This document shows positions 1 through 6,159 of a stretch of DNA of 14,291 bases, piece after piece. Made by a program: the position numbers and the translations under genes. Location of the stretch: NCBI GenBank assembly GCA_001399805.1, contig LIHJ01000035.1:1-14291 (forward strand), in the 5' to 3' direction. The stretch comes from Candidatus Bathyarchaeota archaeon BA1 (GTDB lineage Archaea; Thermoproteota; Bathyarchaeia; Bathyarchaeales; Bathyarchaeaceae). Position 1 is the stretch's first letter, and every line of letters starts with the position of its first letter. The notes under the pieces were generated by a model. The model saw only the letters and a program-made list of their open reading frames with translations, ran no database searches and was not told the origin of the DNA.

Positions 1-1
1 G

Positions 2-511
2 CTGAGGGCGGGGGATGTGATTGGGGCTTTTCCATCACCCCTCAAGGCCAAACTCTCCCTGCCGGAAGAGCTCATTCCACAGTACAGCGATGAGTTGACT
101 GTGGGCGTGATATTGGGGCCGCAGGCAGACATGTTCACGGAAAAGGGGGTGGAAACCTTCCTTTCCAGTGCCTATATTGTGACGACAGAAGCGGACCGGA
201 TGGGATACCGACTTGAAGGACCGGTCATAGAGCACAAGGTTTCCCCGGACATAATTTCGGACGCTATTCCCCTGGGGGCGGTTCAGGTGCCTGGGAACGG
301 CAAACCCATCATAATGATGGCGGATGCCCAAACCACGGGTGGATACGCCAAGATCGCGGTGGTTACCACCCCAAGCCTTTCACGCCTTGGACAGGCTAGA
401 CCTGGCCACGTATTGCATTTTTCCAAGGTCTCACTGAGCCAAGCCCGTACTCAACTGCTTGAATACCAGAAGAACTGGAGCCAGATGGAAAAAAGACTCA
501 TCCGACAGTAA
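2..511 (+). CDS. pxpC: C-terminal part of PxpC/KipA-type biotin-dependent carboxyltransferase-family protein (5' end outside window)
   Basis: The frame is open from base 2, and the first residues (LRAGDVIGAF) are internal to the family, so the gene begins upstream and the GTG at 17 is not taken as its start. The fragment matches the second half of the KipA / 5-oxoprolinase subunit C / allophanate hydrolase subunit 2 family. Visible signatures are a VGVILGPQ segment, the ADRMGYRLEG motif, ISDAIPLGAVQVPGNG and ADAQTTGGYAKIAVV, the conserved core of this fold. In bacteria PxpC works with PxpA and PxpB in ATP-dependent cleavage of 5-oxoproline to glutamate. PxpA/PxpB partners would lie to the left and cannot be seen. 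The specific substrate is therefore inferred from family only; the family assignment itself is secure. It ends at TAA 509-511. Confidence 0.85.
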   Translation: MRAGDVIGAFPSPLKAKLSLPEELIPQYSDELTVGVILGPQADMFTEKGVETFLSSAYIVTTEADRMGYRLEGPVIEHKVSPDIISDAIPLGAVQVPGNGKPIIMMADAQTTGGYAKIAVVTTPSLSRLGQARPGHVLHFSKVSLSQARTQLLEYQKNWSQMEKRLIRQ

Positions 512-561
512 TGGTAGCACCGAGTGTACCAAAGGTGGAACACCAAAAGAGGCAGGGGTAT

Positions 562-586
562 GGCGATGTTAAGCTATTCGCCTTTT
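562..586 (+). terminator. Weak hairpin plus T-run after the pxpC-like gene
   Basis: GGCGA (562-566) can pair with TCGCC (578-582) across an 11-base loop, and TTTT follows at 583-586. It lies about 50 bases after the pxpC-like stop and overlaps the stop codon of the convergent reverse-strand gene. The stem is only 5 bp, and archaeal termination depends mainly on T-runs, so this is tentative. Confidence 0.25.
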
Positions 587-907
587 AAAGTATAGGGAAA
601 TGCCCAACGCGAAAAAGAGGCTAAACATAAGCGTCAGTCCGGCGAATAACACGCTTGATGGACTGATGATAGCGGCGCCATAAGTTTCCAGTTTCTGTTC
701 GGTTTCGAGAGGGCAGACGTTTGGCGCAAGTCCTTTGGTTTCAGTCAGGTTGCCGAGAAGCTCAGGGCGCTTGGGCTCGGGAGGCTTTGGGATGCCACTT
801 AAACGCGTACGCGTGTATGCTGGGGCGAGCAGCACTAATGGAAGGAGCATGATGACTGAGCCCAGCAAGATGGCCGCCATCGCCACTCCAAACAAGACCT
901 TCAACAT
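569..907 (-). CDS. Small membrane protein with two predicted transmembrane segments, family unknown
   Basis: This is a 112-residue protein that I do not recognise. It has a hydrophobic helix near residues 2-29 (LFGVAMAAILLGSVIMLL), a proline- and charge-rich middle of about 50 residues (KPPEPKRPELLG) with one Cys, a second hydrophobic helix near residues 83-106, and a basic tail (YFKRRIA). A good ribosome binding site, AAAGGAGAT, sits about 8 bases before the ATG, which supports the start at 907. It lies 73 bases downstream of the wHTH membrane regulator on the same strand. The intervening sequence carries a duplicated 14-bp motif and an AT-rich TTTAAAAA box about 40 bases before the ATG, so it may have its own promoter controlled by that regulator. 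Function is unknown; the two-helix topology suggests a small partner or target of the regulator. Confidence 0.7.
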   Translation of the reverse strand: MLKVLFGVAMAAILLGSVIMLLPLVLLAPAYTRTRLSGIPKPPEPKRPELLGNLTETKGLAPNVCPLETEQKLETYGAAIISPSSVLFAGLTLMFSLFFALGISLYFKRRIA

Positions 908-952
908 TTTTTGTTATCTCCTTTGTTATGAGGAATATGGCAGTTTTTAAAC

Positions 953-987
953 CTATGCTTTAGAACACTATTTCTATGGTTTAGAAC
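953..987. promoter_or_regulatory. Two direct copies of a 14-bp motif, candidate operator for the wHTH regulator
   Basis: The motif CTATGSTTTAGAAC occurs at 953-966 and 974-987 with one mismatch in 14 (C versus G at position 6). The copies are spaced 21 bp start to start, two helical turns apart. They lie immediately upstream of a TATA-like AT box of the 569-907 gene, and the second copy covers the wHTH stop codon. A related sequence in the opposite orientation, CCTAAACATAGAAA (1487-1500), precedes the wHTH gene itself. The spacing and placement suggest operator sites; no binding data exist here. Confidence 0.4.
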
Positions 988-1445
988 GGCTTCTCCCTCC
1001 ATAACCTAACGGTCTCAAACCAGAGGATGAGGCAGGCTATGAAGCCGAACATTATGGCGGCCACGTTATGGATGCAAAATGGAAAGCCGTCCCAGCCGTA
1101 AAAGACCAGATAGATGACCAGCATAGTGGATAGCCAAACGGAATGGAAGAGATAGCGGGGAACAAGAAAGCGACCAAGCCTGGTGAAAAACCTTAGGAGG
1201 CCAACCTTGACCTCCTGCGTCAGGTAGTACTCGCCGATCTTGCTCTTCTCCACAAGCCCAAGGGAGAGGAGCTTCTCCAGGTGGTGGGCTGCGACACTGG
1301 GGCTGGAAAAGCCTAGAGAGCGCTGGATCTCACGGACACCCACAGCTGAACTCGGAGCCTTCAACAAATACCAATACACGAGGAGGGTTTTGCCCTTCAA
1401 CTCTGACTCAATTACCGCTAAATCTGATGGGGAGACACCTGACAT
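981..1445 (-). CDS. Membrane-anchored winged-helix (ArsR-like) transcriptional regulator
   Basis: The predicted protein has an N-terminal winged-helix DNA-binding domain of about 80 residues (KTLLVYWYLL, then VGVREIQRSLGFSSPSVAAHHLEKLLSLGLVEKS, followed by a GEYYLT wing). Two hydrophobic segments follow in the C-terminal half (HSVWLSTMLVIYLVFYG and NVAAIMFGFIACLILWF). This layout is common among archaeal one-component regulators tethered to the membrane. Longer starts exist (GTG at 1475, ATG at 1466). A TATA-like TTTAATATTT lies at 1476-1486 and would place the transcript start near 1455, so the ATG at 1445 with a very short leader is preferred. That gives 154 residues. It is divergent from homoserine dehydrogenase and followed by a small membrane protein that it may control. 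The ligand is unknown. Confidence 0.75.
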   Translation of the reverse strand: MSGVSPSDLAVIESELKGKTLLVYWYLLKAPSSAVGVREIQRSLGFSSPSVAAHHLEKLLSLGLVEKSKIGEYYLTQEVKVGLLRFFTRLGRFLVPRYLFHSVWLSTMLVIYLVFYGWDGFPFCIHNVAAIMFGFIACLILWFETVRLWREKPF

Positions 1446-1475
1446 GAAGCTTCGCCGAGAATACATTATCAACAC

Positions 1476-1500
1476 AAATATTAAAGCCTAAACATAGAAA
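1476..1500. promoter_or_regulatory. AT-rich core promoter region between the divergent wHTH and hom genes
   Basis: The stretch AAATATTAAAG reads as a TATA box in both directions and lies between the reverse-strand regulator (start 1445) and hom (start 1536). On the forward strand, a start site about 25 bases downstream leaves a leader that contains GGGGG ahead of the hom ATG. On the reverse strand it leaves almost no leader. A degraded copy of the 953-987 motif (CCTAAACATAGAAA, 1487-1500) overlaps it, hinting at autoregulation. Confidence 0.4.
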
Positions 1501-1535
1501 ATGGAGCAGCGCAAAACTCATGGGGGTTATTTGAC

Positions 1536-2594
1536 ATGAGGCTCAATCTGGCTTTTATCGGGTTCGGAGTCGTGGGGCAGGGGTTTGCCCAAATACTGGT
1601 TAACAAGAGGGCGCTTCTACGAAGGAAATACAACCTAGAATACGATGTGGTGGCCATATCCGATGTGATGAAGGGATCGGTTCTCGACGAGGCGGGGCTG
1701 GACCTACCATCTATTCTAGACATCGTTAGGAAAACCGGAAGCGTTGATGGTTATGAGGGTGGGCGGAAGGGTCTCTCCAGCCTCGAAACCATCAAGGGGA
1801 GCAACGCCGATGTCATTGTGGAGGCCACCTGGACAAACCTAAAAACAGGGGAGCCCGGCCTAACCCACATCAGGGAAAGCCTCACCTCGGGTAAGCATGT
1901 CATCACCACGAACAAGGGACCCATAGCCTTGGCCTACCATGAGCTGAAGCAGCTTGCCAAACAACACCATGTTTTCATAAGGTTTGAGGGAACGGTATTG
2001 AGCGGCACACCCGCCCTCAACCTGGGATCAGAAGCCCTCGCTGGACTCCACATACACTCCATGAGGGGCATCGTGAACGGCACAACCAACTACATCCTCA
2101 CCCAGATGGAGGAGGGTAAGGGCTATGTTGAGGCGCTGAGGGAGGCACAGCGGCTTGGATACGCAGAGGCCGACCCAACCATGGATGTGGAGGGCTGGGA
2201 CGCCGTCGGTAAGATCGTGATCTTGGCGAATGCGGTGATGGACGGCAACCTGAAGGTGGGGGATGTTGAGCGCACCGGGATAACGGGGGTGACCCTTGAG
2301 GATGTGGAGAGGGCGAGGCTTAAGGGGAGGAGGATAAAGCTCATCGCACAAGCTTGGCAAGAAGATGACGAGATTAAAGCTAGGGTTTCACCAGAGAGGA
2401 TACCCCAAAAAGACCTCCTAGCTCAAGTGGGTGGCACCCTGAACGCACTAATCTTCGCCACCGATGGGATCGGCGAGGTCGCAATCATTGGGAGGGGAGC
2501 CGGAGGCATCGAGGCAGGACACGGGCTCCTGAGCGACCTGATAGCCATAAATCGCCATCTCTCCGCTGATGTAGGAAGGGCAGTCACTGCATGA
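1536..2594 (+). CDS. hom: Homoserine dehydrogenase
   Basis: This 352-residue enzyme would reduce aspartate-4-semialdehyde to homoserine with NAD(P)H, the branch step to threonine and methionine (EC 1.1.1.3). The N-terminal Rossmann motif is GFGVVG (residues 9-14). TTNKGP with K127, the NGTTNYIL motif (181-188), and EADPTMDVEGWDAVGK with the catalytic pair D222 and K226 identify the family. A glycine-rich GRGAGG lies near the C-terminus. There is no C-terminal ACT domain, so this is the short form usual in archaea. The ATG at 1536 is preceded by a G-run about 10 bases upstream. It stands alone, with tRNA-His downstream and no other threonine-pathway gene in the window. Confidence 0.95.
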   Translation: MRLNLAFIGFGVVGQGFAQILVNKRALLRRKYNLEYDVVAISDVMKGSVLDEAGLDLPSILDIVRKTGSVDGYEGGRKGLSSLETIKGSNADVIVEATWTNLKTGEPGLTHIRESLTSGKHVITTNKGPIALAYHELKQLAKQHHVFIRFEGTVLSGTPALNLGSEALAGLHIHSMRGIVNGTTNYILTQMEEGKGYVEALREAQRLGYAEADPTMDVEGWDAVGKIVILANAVMDGNLKVGDVERTGITGVTLEDVERARLKGRRIKLIAQAWQEDDEIKARVSPERIPQKDLLAQVGGTLNALIFATDGIGEVAIIGRGAGGIEAGHGLLSDLIAINRHLSADVGRAVTA

Positions 2595-2646
2595 AGTGGA
2601 AACTCTTAAATCAAGCAGTGCACGTAGCCTAAAGACAGAAAAGGGC

Positions 2647-2720
2647 GGCCGGGGTGAGGTAGCCTGGTAGCCTACAGGCCTGTGGAGCCTGGCGCCCGGG
2701 TTCAAATCCCGGCCCCGGCC
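2647..2720 (+). tRNA. tRNA-His (anticodon GTG)
   Basis: A full cloverleaf can be drawn. The acceptor stem is GCCGGGG (2648-2654) with CCCCGGC (2713-2719), the D-stem AGGT/GCCT, the anticodon stem CAGGC/GCCTG with anticodon GTG at 2682-2684, and the T-arm CCGGG-TTCAAAT-CCCGG. The identity hallmarks of tRNA-His are present: an encoded extra G at position -1 (2647) facing discriminator C73 (2720). CCA is not encoded. A TATA-like CTTAAAT lies about 40 bases upstream (2604-2610). Its anticodon-to-T-arm part is duplicated at 3536-3578. Confidence 0.95.
2669..2711 (+). repeat. Left copy of a 43-bp direct repeat inside tRNA-His (candidate attachment site)
   Basis: These 43 bases, from the end of the D-loop to within the 3' strand of the T-stem, are identical to 3536-3578 in the same orientation (offset 867). 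Both flanks diverge immediately. A tRNA 3' segment duplicated in direct orientation is the usual trace of tRNA-targeted integration. Confidence 0.85.
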
Positions 2721-2735
2721 CTCAGTAATGATGGA

Positions 2736-3164
2736 CTATTTCCTAATGTGGACCAGTTTGTGGTATTCAAGAGGCCTTATTATTTTTATATTTTTAATCT
2801 TGTTCCAGTGTTTGATGTCTTCGGTTATTATGGTATCGAGGCCTTTTCTTCTCATACATGCAGCATGAATCGAATCATAACTTACCTTAAATTGTAACAT
2901 TATGCTTACGGCGTCACGGATTACCCACTCATCGACCTGTATCATGTTTATAGGTAGCGAGAAGAATGCGGCGACGGCTATGGATGCTTTTTCTACGTCT
3001 ATTTGGGCGAGAGAACCAAGCAGTTCTATGGGAACGAGAAAACTGCAATGGGCGTTGATTTTTTCGTTTTGGATGTCGTCAATTACTTGTTTGCATGCTT
3101 TGCCATAAACGGGGTGAGCTAAAGCTGAGTAGTCGAAGATGTTGGTGTCTACGTAGAAGCTCAC
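2736..3164 (-). CDS. vapC: VapC-like PIN-domain toxin
   Basis: A 142-residue PIN-domain protein, predicted Mg-dependent ribonuclease toxin. The acidic residues expected in the PIN active site are all visible: D6 in FYVDTNIFDY, E47 in VPIELLGS, D97 in SYDSIHAA and D116 in IITEDIKHW. A longer frame reaches 3230. The GTG at 3164 is preferred because it begins the PIN fold directly and gives a 4-base GTGA overlap with the antitoxin stop, the standard arrangement for coupled toxin-antitoxin genes. The pair lies between tRNA-His and the duplicated tRNA segment, and nothing else is encoded in that interval. RNA target unknown. Confidence 0.9.
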   Translation of the reverse strand: MSFYVDTNIFDYSALAHPVYGKACKQVIDDIQNEKINAHCSFLVPIELLGSLAQIDVEKASIAVAAFFSLPINMIQVDEWVIRDAVSIMLQFKVSYDSIHAACMRRKGLDTIITEDIKHWNKIKNIKIIRPLEYHKLVHIRK

Positions 3165-3466
3165 TCCGCACGTCCCTTCCGCTTTTCCTTGTATAGTTTT
3201 GCGAGCTCTGAGGGAATAGTCTTCATCCAAGACTCTTCAACGAGTTTTGTAGCGTCGATATCCAGTGGCTTGCCAAAAAGGTTCCAAAGAACATCAGAAG
3301 GATTTGAAATGTGTTCAGAGGTCTCTATGATTATTCGCCGCCCCTCTGACCTTACAATAAGCCTATCGCCAATTTTGACACCGAGCTTGGAGCGTACACT
3401 CTTCGGTATCGTAACCTGGTACTTCCTGGTCACCTTCACCTCTTCTTTAGCCACAAGTTTCACCAT
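3161..3466 (-). CDS. vapB: VapB-like antitoxin with SpoVT-AbrB DNA-binding domain
   Basis: A 101-residue protein whose first 50 residues form a swapped-hairpin AbrB domain. Its signatures are TRKYQVTIPKSVRSKLGVKIGDRL followed by VRSEGRRIIIE. The C-terminal half (DVLWNLFGKPLDIDATKLVEESW) would wrap the partner toxin. It is the first gene of the pair and overlaps vapC by GTGA. AbrB-type antitoxins usually bind and repress their own promoter. The ATG at 3464-3466 fits a TATA-like box at about 3491-3507 and a short leader with no clear ribosome binding site. Confidence 0.9.
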   Translation of the reverse strand: MVKLVAKEEVKVTRKYQVTIPKSVRSKLGVKIGDRLIVRSEGRRIIIETSEHISNPSDVLWNLFGKPLDIDATKLVEESWMKTIPSELAKLYKEKRKGRAE

Positions 3467-3489
3467 GATTTTTGTAGAACGGTTGTAGT

Positions 3490-3507
3490 ACTTAAAATCT
3501 CCTATAA
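3490..3507 (-). promoter_or_regulatory. TATA-like boxes upstream of vapBC
   Basis: Read on the reverse strand, CTTTATAGG and GATTTTAAG lie 25-45 bases before the vapB ATG, the expected place for an archaeal core promoter of this operon. Likely autoregulated by VapB. Confidence 0.4.
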
Positions 3508-3535
3508 AGACACTAACAGCCTCAGCGTTGCTAGA

Positions 3536-3578
3536 AGCCTACAGGCCTGTGGAGCCTGGCGCCCGGGTTCAAATCCCG
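3536..3578 (+). repeat. Right copy of the 43-bp tRNA-His repeat (partial tRNA, candidate attachment site)
   Basis: Identical to 2669-2711, in the same orientation. It holds the anticodon arm (anticodon GTG), the variable region and most of the T-arm of tRNA-His, but the 5' half is absent. The 3' end differs by one lost G and then diverges. No acceptor or D-arm can be built from the upstream bases, so this is not a working tRNA gene. Confidence 0.85.
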
Positions 3579-3734
3579 CCCCTACAGACTTCTAAGCTTA
3601 TTCTATAGCTTTTATGGAAACAAACAGGATTCATCACAGAACTTATAGCTGGGCTGCCGTATCAAGGCTTATGATATTTTCGTGAGGCAATGGTTTTAAA
3701 CGTGATGCTTAGAGATAATCACTGGTGTTGCCAT

Positions 3735-4181
3735 ATGTTGGCTAAGTGTTTCGATGACTTTGTGGTTGAGGAGGTTTTTGAAACCCCGGCCCGCACCATC
3801 ACCGAGGCAGACATCGTGAACTTTGCGGGTGTGAGTGGGGACTTTACACCACTTCACATGGATGAGGAGTTCGCGAAACAGGGGCCGTTTGGAAGGAGGG
3901 TGGCCCACGGCTTGTTAACCCTTGCGGTGACGATAGGTTTGTGGATGAAGATGGGGATTTTTGAGGGGACCATTGCCGCCTTTTACGGCATGGACCGCCT
4001 GAGGTTCACCAAGCCTGTATACATAGGGGACACCATAAGGGCGAGGGTGAGGATTACGGAGAAGGTGGACAAGGGTCAATATGGGCTCATGACCCTCGAA
4101 AATGAGGTAACCAACCAACGCAATGAAACGGTTCTCGTCTTCCAGGCAAAGTTGTTGATGAAAAAGAAATCCCAAGCATGA
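3735..4181 (+). CDS. MaoC-like (R)-specific enoyl hydratase-family protein
   Basis: A 148-residue single hot-dog domain. The MaoC hydratase signature is present as FAGVSGDFTPLHMDEEFA, with the predicted catalytic D36 and H41, followed by FGRRVAHGLLTLA. C-terminal strands end in RLRFTKPVYIGDTIRARVRI, typical of the fold. The family hydrates trans-2-enoyl-CoA or acts on related thioester substrates; the substrate here cannot be told. The frame is open back to an ATG at 3690, but GGTTTTAAAC at 3691-3700 looks like the TATA box. That puts the transcript start near 3720, so the ATG at 3735 is the better start and fits the usual family length. It has no obvious partner gene. Confidence 0.85.
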   Translation: MLAKCFDDFVVEEVFETPARTITEADIVNFAGVSGDFTPLHMDEEFAKQGPFGRRVAHGLLTLAVTIGLWMKMGIFEGTIAAFYGMDRLRFTKPVYIGDTIRARVRITEKVDKGQYGLMTLENEVTNQRNETVLVFQAKLLMKKKSQA

Positions 4182-4184
4182 GGA

Positions 4185-4203
4185 GGCCATGCCCATCATG
4201 GCC
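4185..4203 (+). terminator. Perfect 7-bp hairpin just after the MaoC stop codon
   Basis: GGCCATG (4185-4191) and CATGGCC (4197-4203) are exact inverted repeats around a 5-base loop, starting 4 bases after the stop. No T-run follows, so it could be a transcript-end or stability element rather than a terminator. Confidence 0.3.
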
Positions 4204-4284
4204 CATCAGCCTTCCAGCAGCCTCAAAGTCAGGGAATAATCCTAAATTTGATGATCTCCATATCCAATATTCAAGGAGATTTCC

Positions 4285-5079
4285 ATGAAGGTGGCAATTA
4301 CTGGAAAGGGTGGGGTTGGAAAGACCTTCATCGCGGCCACACTGTCCCGGTTGCTGGCTCGCGACGGCTACGGGGTTTTAGCGGTTGATGCGGACCCTGC
4401 CATGAGTCTCGCGTATGCTTTGGGCATTTCAGCTGACATGCTTTCAAAGATTGTTCCAATATGCGAGAACAGCGGATTGATTGAGGAGAGAACGGGCGCC
4501 AAGCCCGGGTCTGGCTTCGGTGCAATATTTAGTCTGACACCCACTGTAAGTGATATAGCGGATAGGTTTGGGGTGTCTGGGCCAGATGGGGTCAAGCTGT
4601 TAGTGATGGGGACGGTTAGGGCTGGTGGAACTGGCTGCCTATGCCCCGCCAACGCTCTTCTGAGGGCCCTGATCCAGCACATAATGCTGGAGAGAAAAGA
4701 GGCTGTGGTGATGGACATGGAGGCTGGGCTGGAACACCTGGGGCGGGCGACGATAAAGGGAGTCAACGCCGTGGTTGTGGTGGTGGAGGCGGGTTCTCAG
4801 TCCATGGAGACCGCCCAAAGGATCAGGAGGTTGTCAGTGGATATCGGAGTGGGGGACATCCTAGCGGTTGGAAATAAGATGAGGACGGATGAGGATAGGG
4901 AATTCATCGAGGGCTCGCTGGAAAAGATTGGCCTGAAGCCATCCTGCATGATCCCATTCGACCCGTCGCTTTTACAAGCCGACATGCTGCGCGTGGCGCC
5001 GATAGATTTTTCTCCATCGTCCCCCGCCATCGAAGCCATAAGGGAACTCGAAGTGCTTCTGAAAGAGAGATACGCATAA
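4285..5079 (+). CDS. cooC: CooC-type nickel-insertion ATPase (CO dehydrogenase maturation)
   Basis: A 264-residue MinD/ArsA-type ATPase. The deviant Walker A GKGGVGKT spans residues 7-14, with the signature lysine K8. VDADPAMSLAYALG follows, and the switch region is DMEAGLEHLGR. A CxC pair (GCLCP, C118 and C120) matches the metal-binding cysteines at the CooC dimer interface. CooC proteins load nickel into the active cluster of Ni-type CO dehydrogenase, and hence acetyl-CoA synthase complexes, in the cytoplasm. GGAGAT lies 7 bases before the ATG and fixes the start. No CO dehydrogenase subunit is in the window, so the client is inferred. It implies an anaerobe with the Wood-Ljungdahl (acetyl-CoA) pathway or CO oxidation. 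Confidence 0.88.
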   Translation: MKVAITGKGGVGKTFIAATLSRLLARDGYGVLAVDADPAMSLAYALGISADMLSKIVPICENSGLIEERTGAKPGSGFGAIFSLTPTVSDIADRFGVSGPDGVKLLVMGTVRAGGTGCLCPANALLRALIQHIMLERKEAVVMDMEAGLEHLGRATIKGVNAVVVVVEAGSQSMETAQRIRRLSVDIGVGDILAVGNKMRTDEDREFIEGSLEKIGLKPSCMIPFDPSLLQADMLRVAPIDFSPSSPAIEAIRELEVLLKERYA

Positions 5080-5158
5080 ACCCTTGCCTTAATCGAAAAG
5101 GTTTAGTTGAACATCACGCTCATGTTTGTGTGCGGGCCGGTAGTTCAGCTTGGCATGA

Positions 5159-5183
5159 GCAACGGCTAAAGCCGCTGGTGTAA
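5159..5183 (+). other. Predicted non-canonical 25-nt tRNA intron in the D-arm of tRNA-Ala
   Basis: Placed between D-stem bases 23 and 24. Without it, the D-stem becomes GTTC/GAAC and base 26 (G) joins CCTGA directly. The precursor can fold with central helix GCAT/GTGT, a 3-base bulge GAG (cut GA^G) at the intron start and a 3-base bulge AAA (cut AA^A) at its end. An inner CGGC-TAAA-GCCG hairpin caps the fold. This is a relaxed bulge-helix-bulge; the outer helix is weak, so exact cut sites could shift by a base or two. Confidence 0.65.
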
Positions 5184-5197
5184 ACGCCTGACTTGCA

Positions 5198-5213
5198 CGC
5201 GAAACGCCAAGAG
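5198..5213 (+). other. Predicted canonical 16-nt tRNA intron at position 37/38 of tRNA-Ala
   Basis: The precursor folds as a textbook bulge-helix-bulge. CCTGA pairs with TCAGG, CTTG pairs with CAAG as the 4-bp central helix, bulges CAC and AGC flank it, and GCG-AAA-CGC is the cap. Cutting after the second base of each bulge removes exactly 5198-5213 and leaves anticodon loop CTTGCAC. Confidence 0.85.
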
Positions 5214-5370
5214 CTCAGGAGGTCGCGGGTTCAAATCCCGCCCGGTCCACCAAATTAAGTTTTACTTTAACCATGTAAGTCTCACAAACAGTCCGTTTTC
5301 TCACCCAACCGAAATCCTAAAACGCGAACTGGAAAGTTAATAAGCGAAAAGCTGTTCGTTAAAGTTATGT

Positions 5371-5445
5371 GGGCCGGTCGTCTAGCTTGGTAAGGACATC
5401 TGCTTGACGCGCAGAAGGTCGCCGGTTCAAGTCCGGCCCGGCCCA
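5371..5445 (+). tRNA. tRNA-Val (anticodon GAC)
   Basis: Complete 75-nt cloverleaf. Acceptor GGGCCGG/CCGGCCC, D-stem GTCT/GGAC, anticodon stem TCTGC/GCAGA with anticodon GAC at 5406-5408, variable AGGTC, T-arm GCCGG-TTCAAGT-CCGGC, discriminator A at 5445. CCA is not encoded and there is no intron. A truncated integrase frame runs out of its 3' half, marking it as a likely integration target. Confidence 0.95.
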
Positions 5446-5451
5446 CTGAAC

Positions 5452-5469
5452 CTTCTTTTGTAAAAGAAG
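5452..5469 (+). terminator. Perfect 8-bp hairpin after tRNA-Val
   Basis: CTTCTTTT (5452-5459) and AAAAGAAG (5462-5469) form an exact inverted repeat separated by GT, starting 6 bases after the tRNA. The T-rich left arm would suit archaeal termination of the tRNA transcript. It also lies in the open frame linking tRNA-Val to the integrase fragment. Confidence 0.45.
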
Positions 5470-5498
5470 CTTCACCAAGAAAACACGTTGATTTACAA

Positions 5499-6002
5499 TT
5501 GGATTGGGGTGCTTTTAGGGGGTGGGTGAAGAGCAGATACGCAAAGTCTTATGCGCCGACTGTTTATTGTTATGCGAGGAAGTTCAGCCAGCTGCTGGAT
5601 GGGAACTTGGCGGAGCTTGAGAGTTTCAGTAGGCCTAAGCGTGGAGCTGTTTTGAGGGCGTTGACTGCCCTATCCAAATACATTGGGGTTTATGAGGGGT
5701 TCAAGCAGAGGATGAAGAATTATGGGATGAGGTGGGAGTGCCAAGGCTCATTCGAGTCGTTCCTGAGGATAATGAGGAATAGGAACAGCGACGTCATGGA
5801 ATGGGTTAAGCGATGCTTGGAGGCTTTCGACCGCCCTTATGCAACATTCGTTGAGTTCACCTTGATTTCTGGATTGAGAAAAACTGAAGCCATACAAAGC
5901 TTTAACTTGGTTGTGAAGCTGGGCCAAGCCGATAAGCTTGATGAATACTATAATCGGTGCCTTGAAAGCCTTGAGCATTTCCGATATCCAGAGACGTGGT
6001 AA
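5499..6002 (+). pseudogene. Truncated archaeal tyrosine-recombinase (SSV-type integrase) fragment
   Basis: The 167-residue product has the N-terminal core-binding region of archaeal integrases (DWGAFRGWVKSRYAKSYAPTVYCYARK, then RALTALSKYIGVYEGFK). It continues to the first catalytic-domain box, LISGLRKTEAI, which holds the first catalytic arginine. It stops at EHFRYPETW, so the catalytic HxxR and tyrosine are missing and the protein cannot recombine DNA. The first codon, TTG 5499, is arbitrary: the frame is open without a stop back to 5394, inside tRNA-Val. That pattern fits SSV-type integration, where attP lies inside the integrase gene and the larger piece abuts the target tRNA. No other integrase piece is present in the window. 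Loss of the 3' part suggests an old, decayed integration. Confidence 0.75.
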
Positions 6003-6003
6003 A

Positions 6004-6159
6004 TTGAACGAAGGGTGGCTCACACTATCTAAGGATGAGTCCGCACGTTTGATTCAAATACTTACAAAAGCAAGAAAGAGACAAGATATCAGTGTGACAC
6101 TAGGTGCACACATTGACTTCTGCTTCTTGATTGACAGTTCATATTCTCCCAAGTCATGA
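6004..6159 (+). CDS. Small ORF of unknown function, possibly a remnant
   Basis: The frame encodes about 51 residues, LNEGWLTLSKDESARLIQIL followed by a basic TKARKRQ stretch, with charge patterning like a real amphipathic helix. It begins just where the integrase fragment ends, with no clear ribosome binding site; TTG 6004 is the first start candidate after that junction. The frame itself continues back to 5938 within the integrase. Its stop overlaps the next ORF's ATG as ATGA. It may be a displaced or decayed gene end. I do not recognise it. Confidence 0.35.
   Translation: MNEGWLTLSKDESARLIQILTKARKRQDISVTLGAHIDFCFLIDSSYSPKS

Larger units (their letters stand above)
5134..5252 (+). tRNA. tRNA-Ala (anticodon TGC) with two predicted introns; CCA encoded
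   Basis: Acceptor GGGCCGG (5134-5140) pairs with CCGGTCC (5242-5248, one G-T pair), with discriminator A 5249 and an encoded CCA at 5250-5252. The T-arm is GCGGG-TTCAAAT-CCCGC and the variable loop AGGTC. The anticodon arm CCTGA-CTTGCAC-TCAGG (anticodon TGC, 5194-5196) forms only after removing 16 bases at the canonical 37/38 site. Removing another 25 bases near the 3' side of the D-stem restores a perfect GTTC/GAAC stem. The spliced product is a standard 75-nt tRNA-Ala. tRNA-Val follows 118 bases downstream. Confidence 0.9.

Noticed and set aside
3495..3590. A second functional tRNA-His gene
   Set aside because: Only the anticodon arm through T-arm is present; no acceptor or D-arm 5' half exists upstream and the 3' acceptor strand diverges, so it is a fragment.
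4368..4766. Long reverse-strand frame opposite cooC
   Set aside because: It is antisense to a clear, complete CooC gene with all motifs; no independent coding signal.
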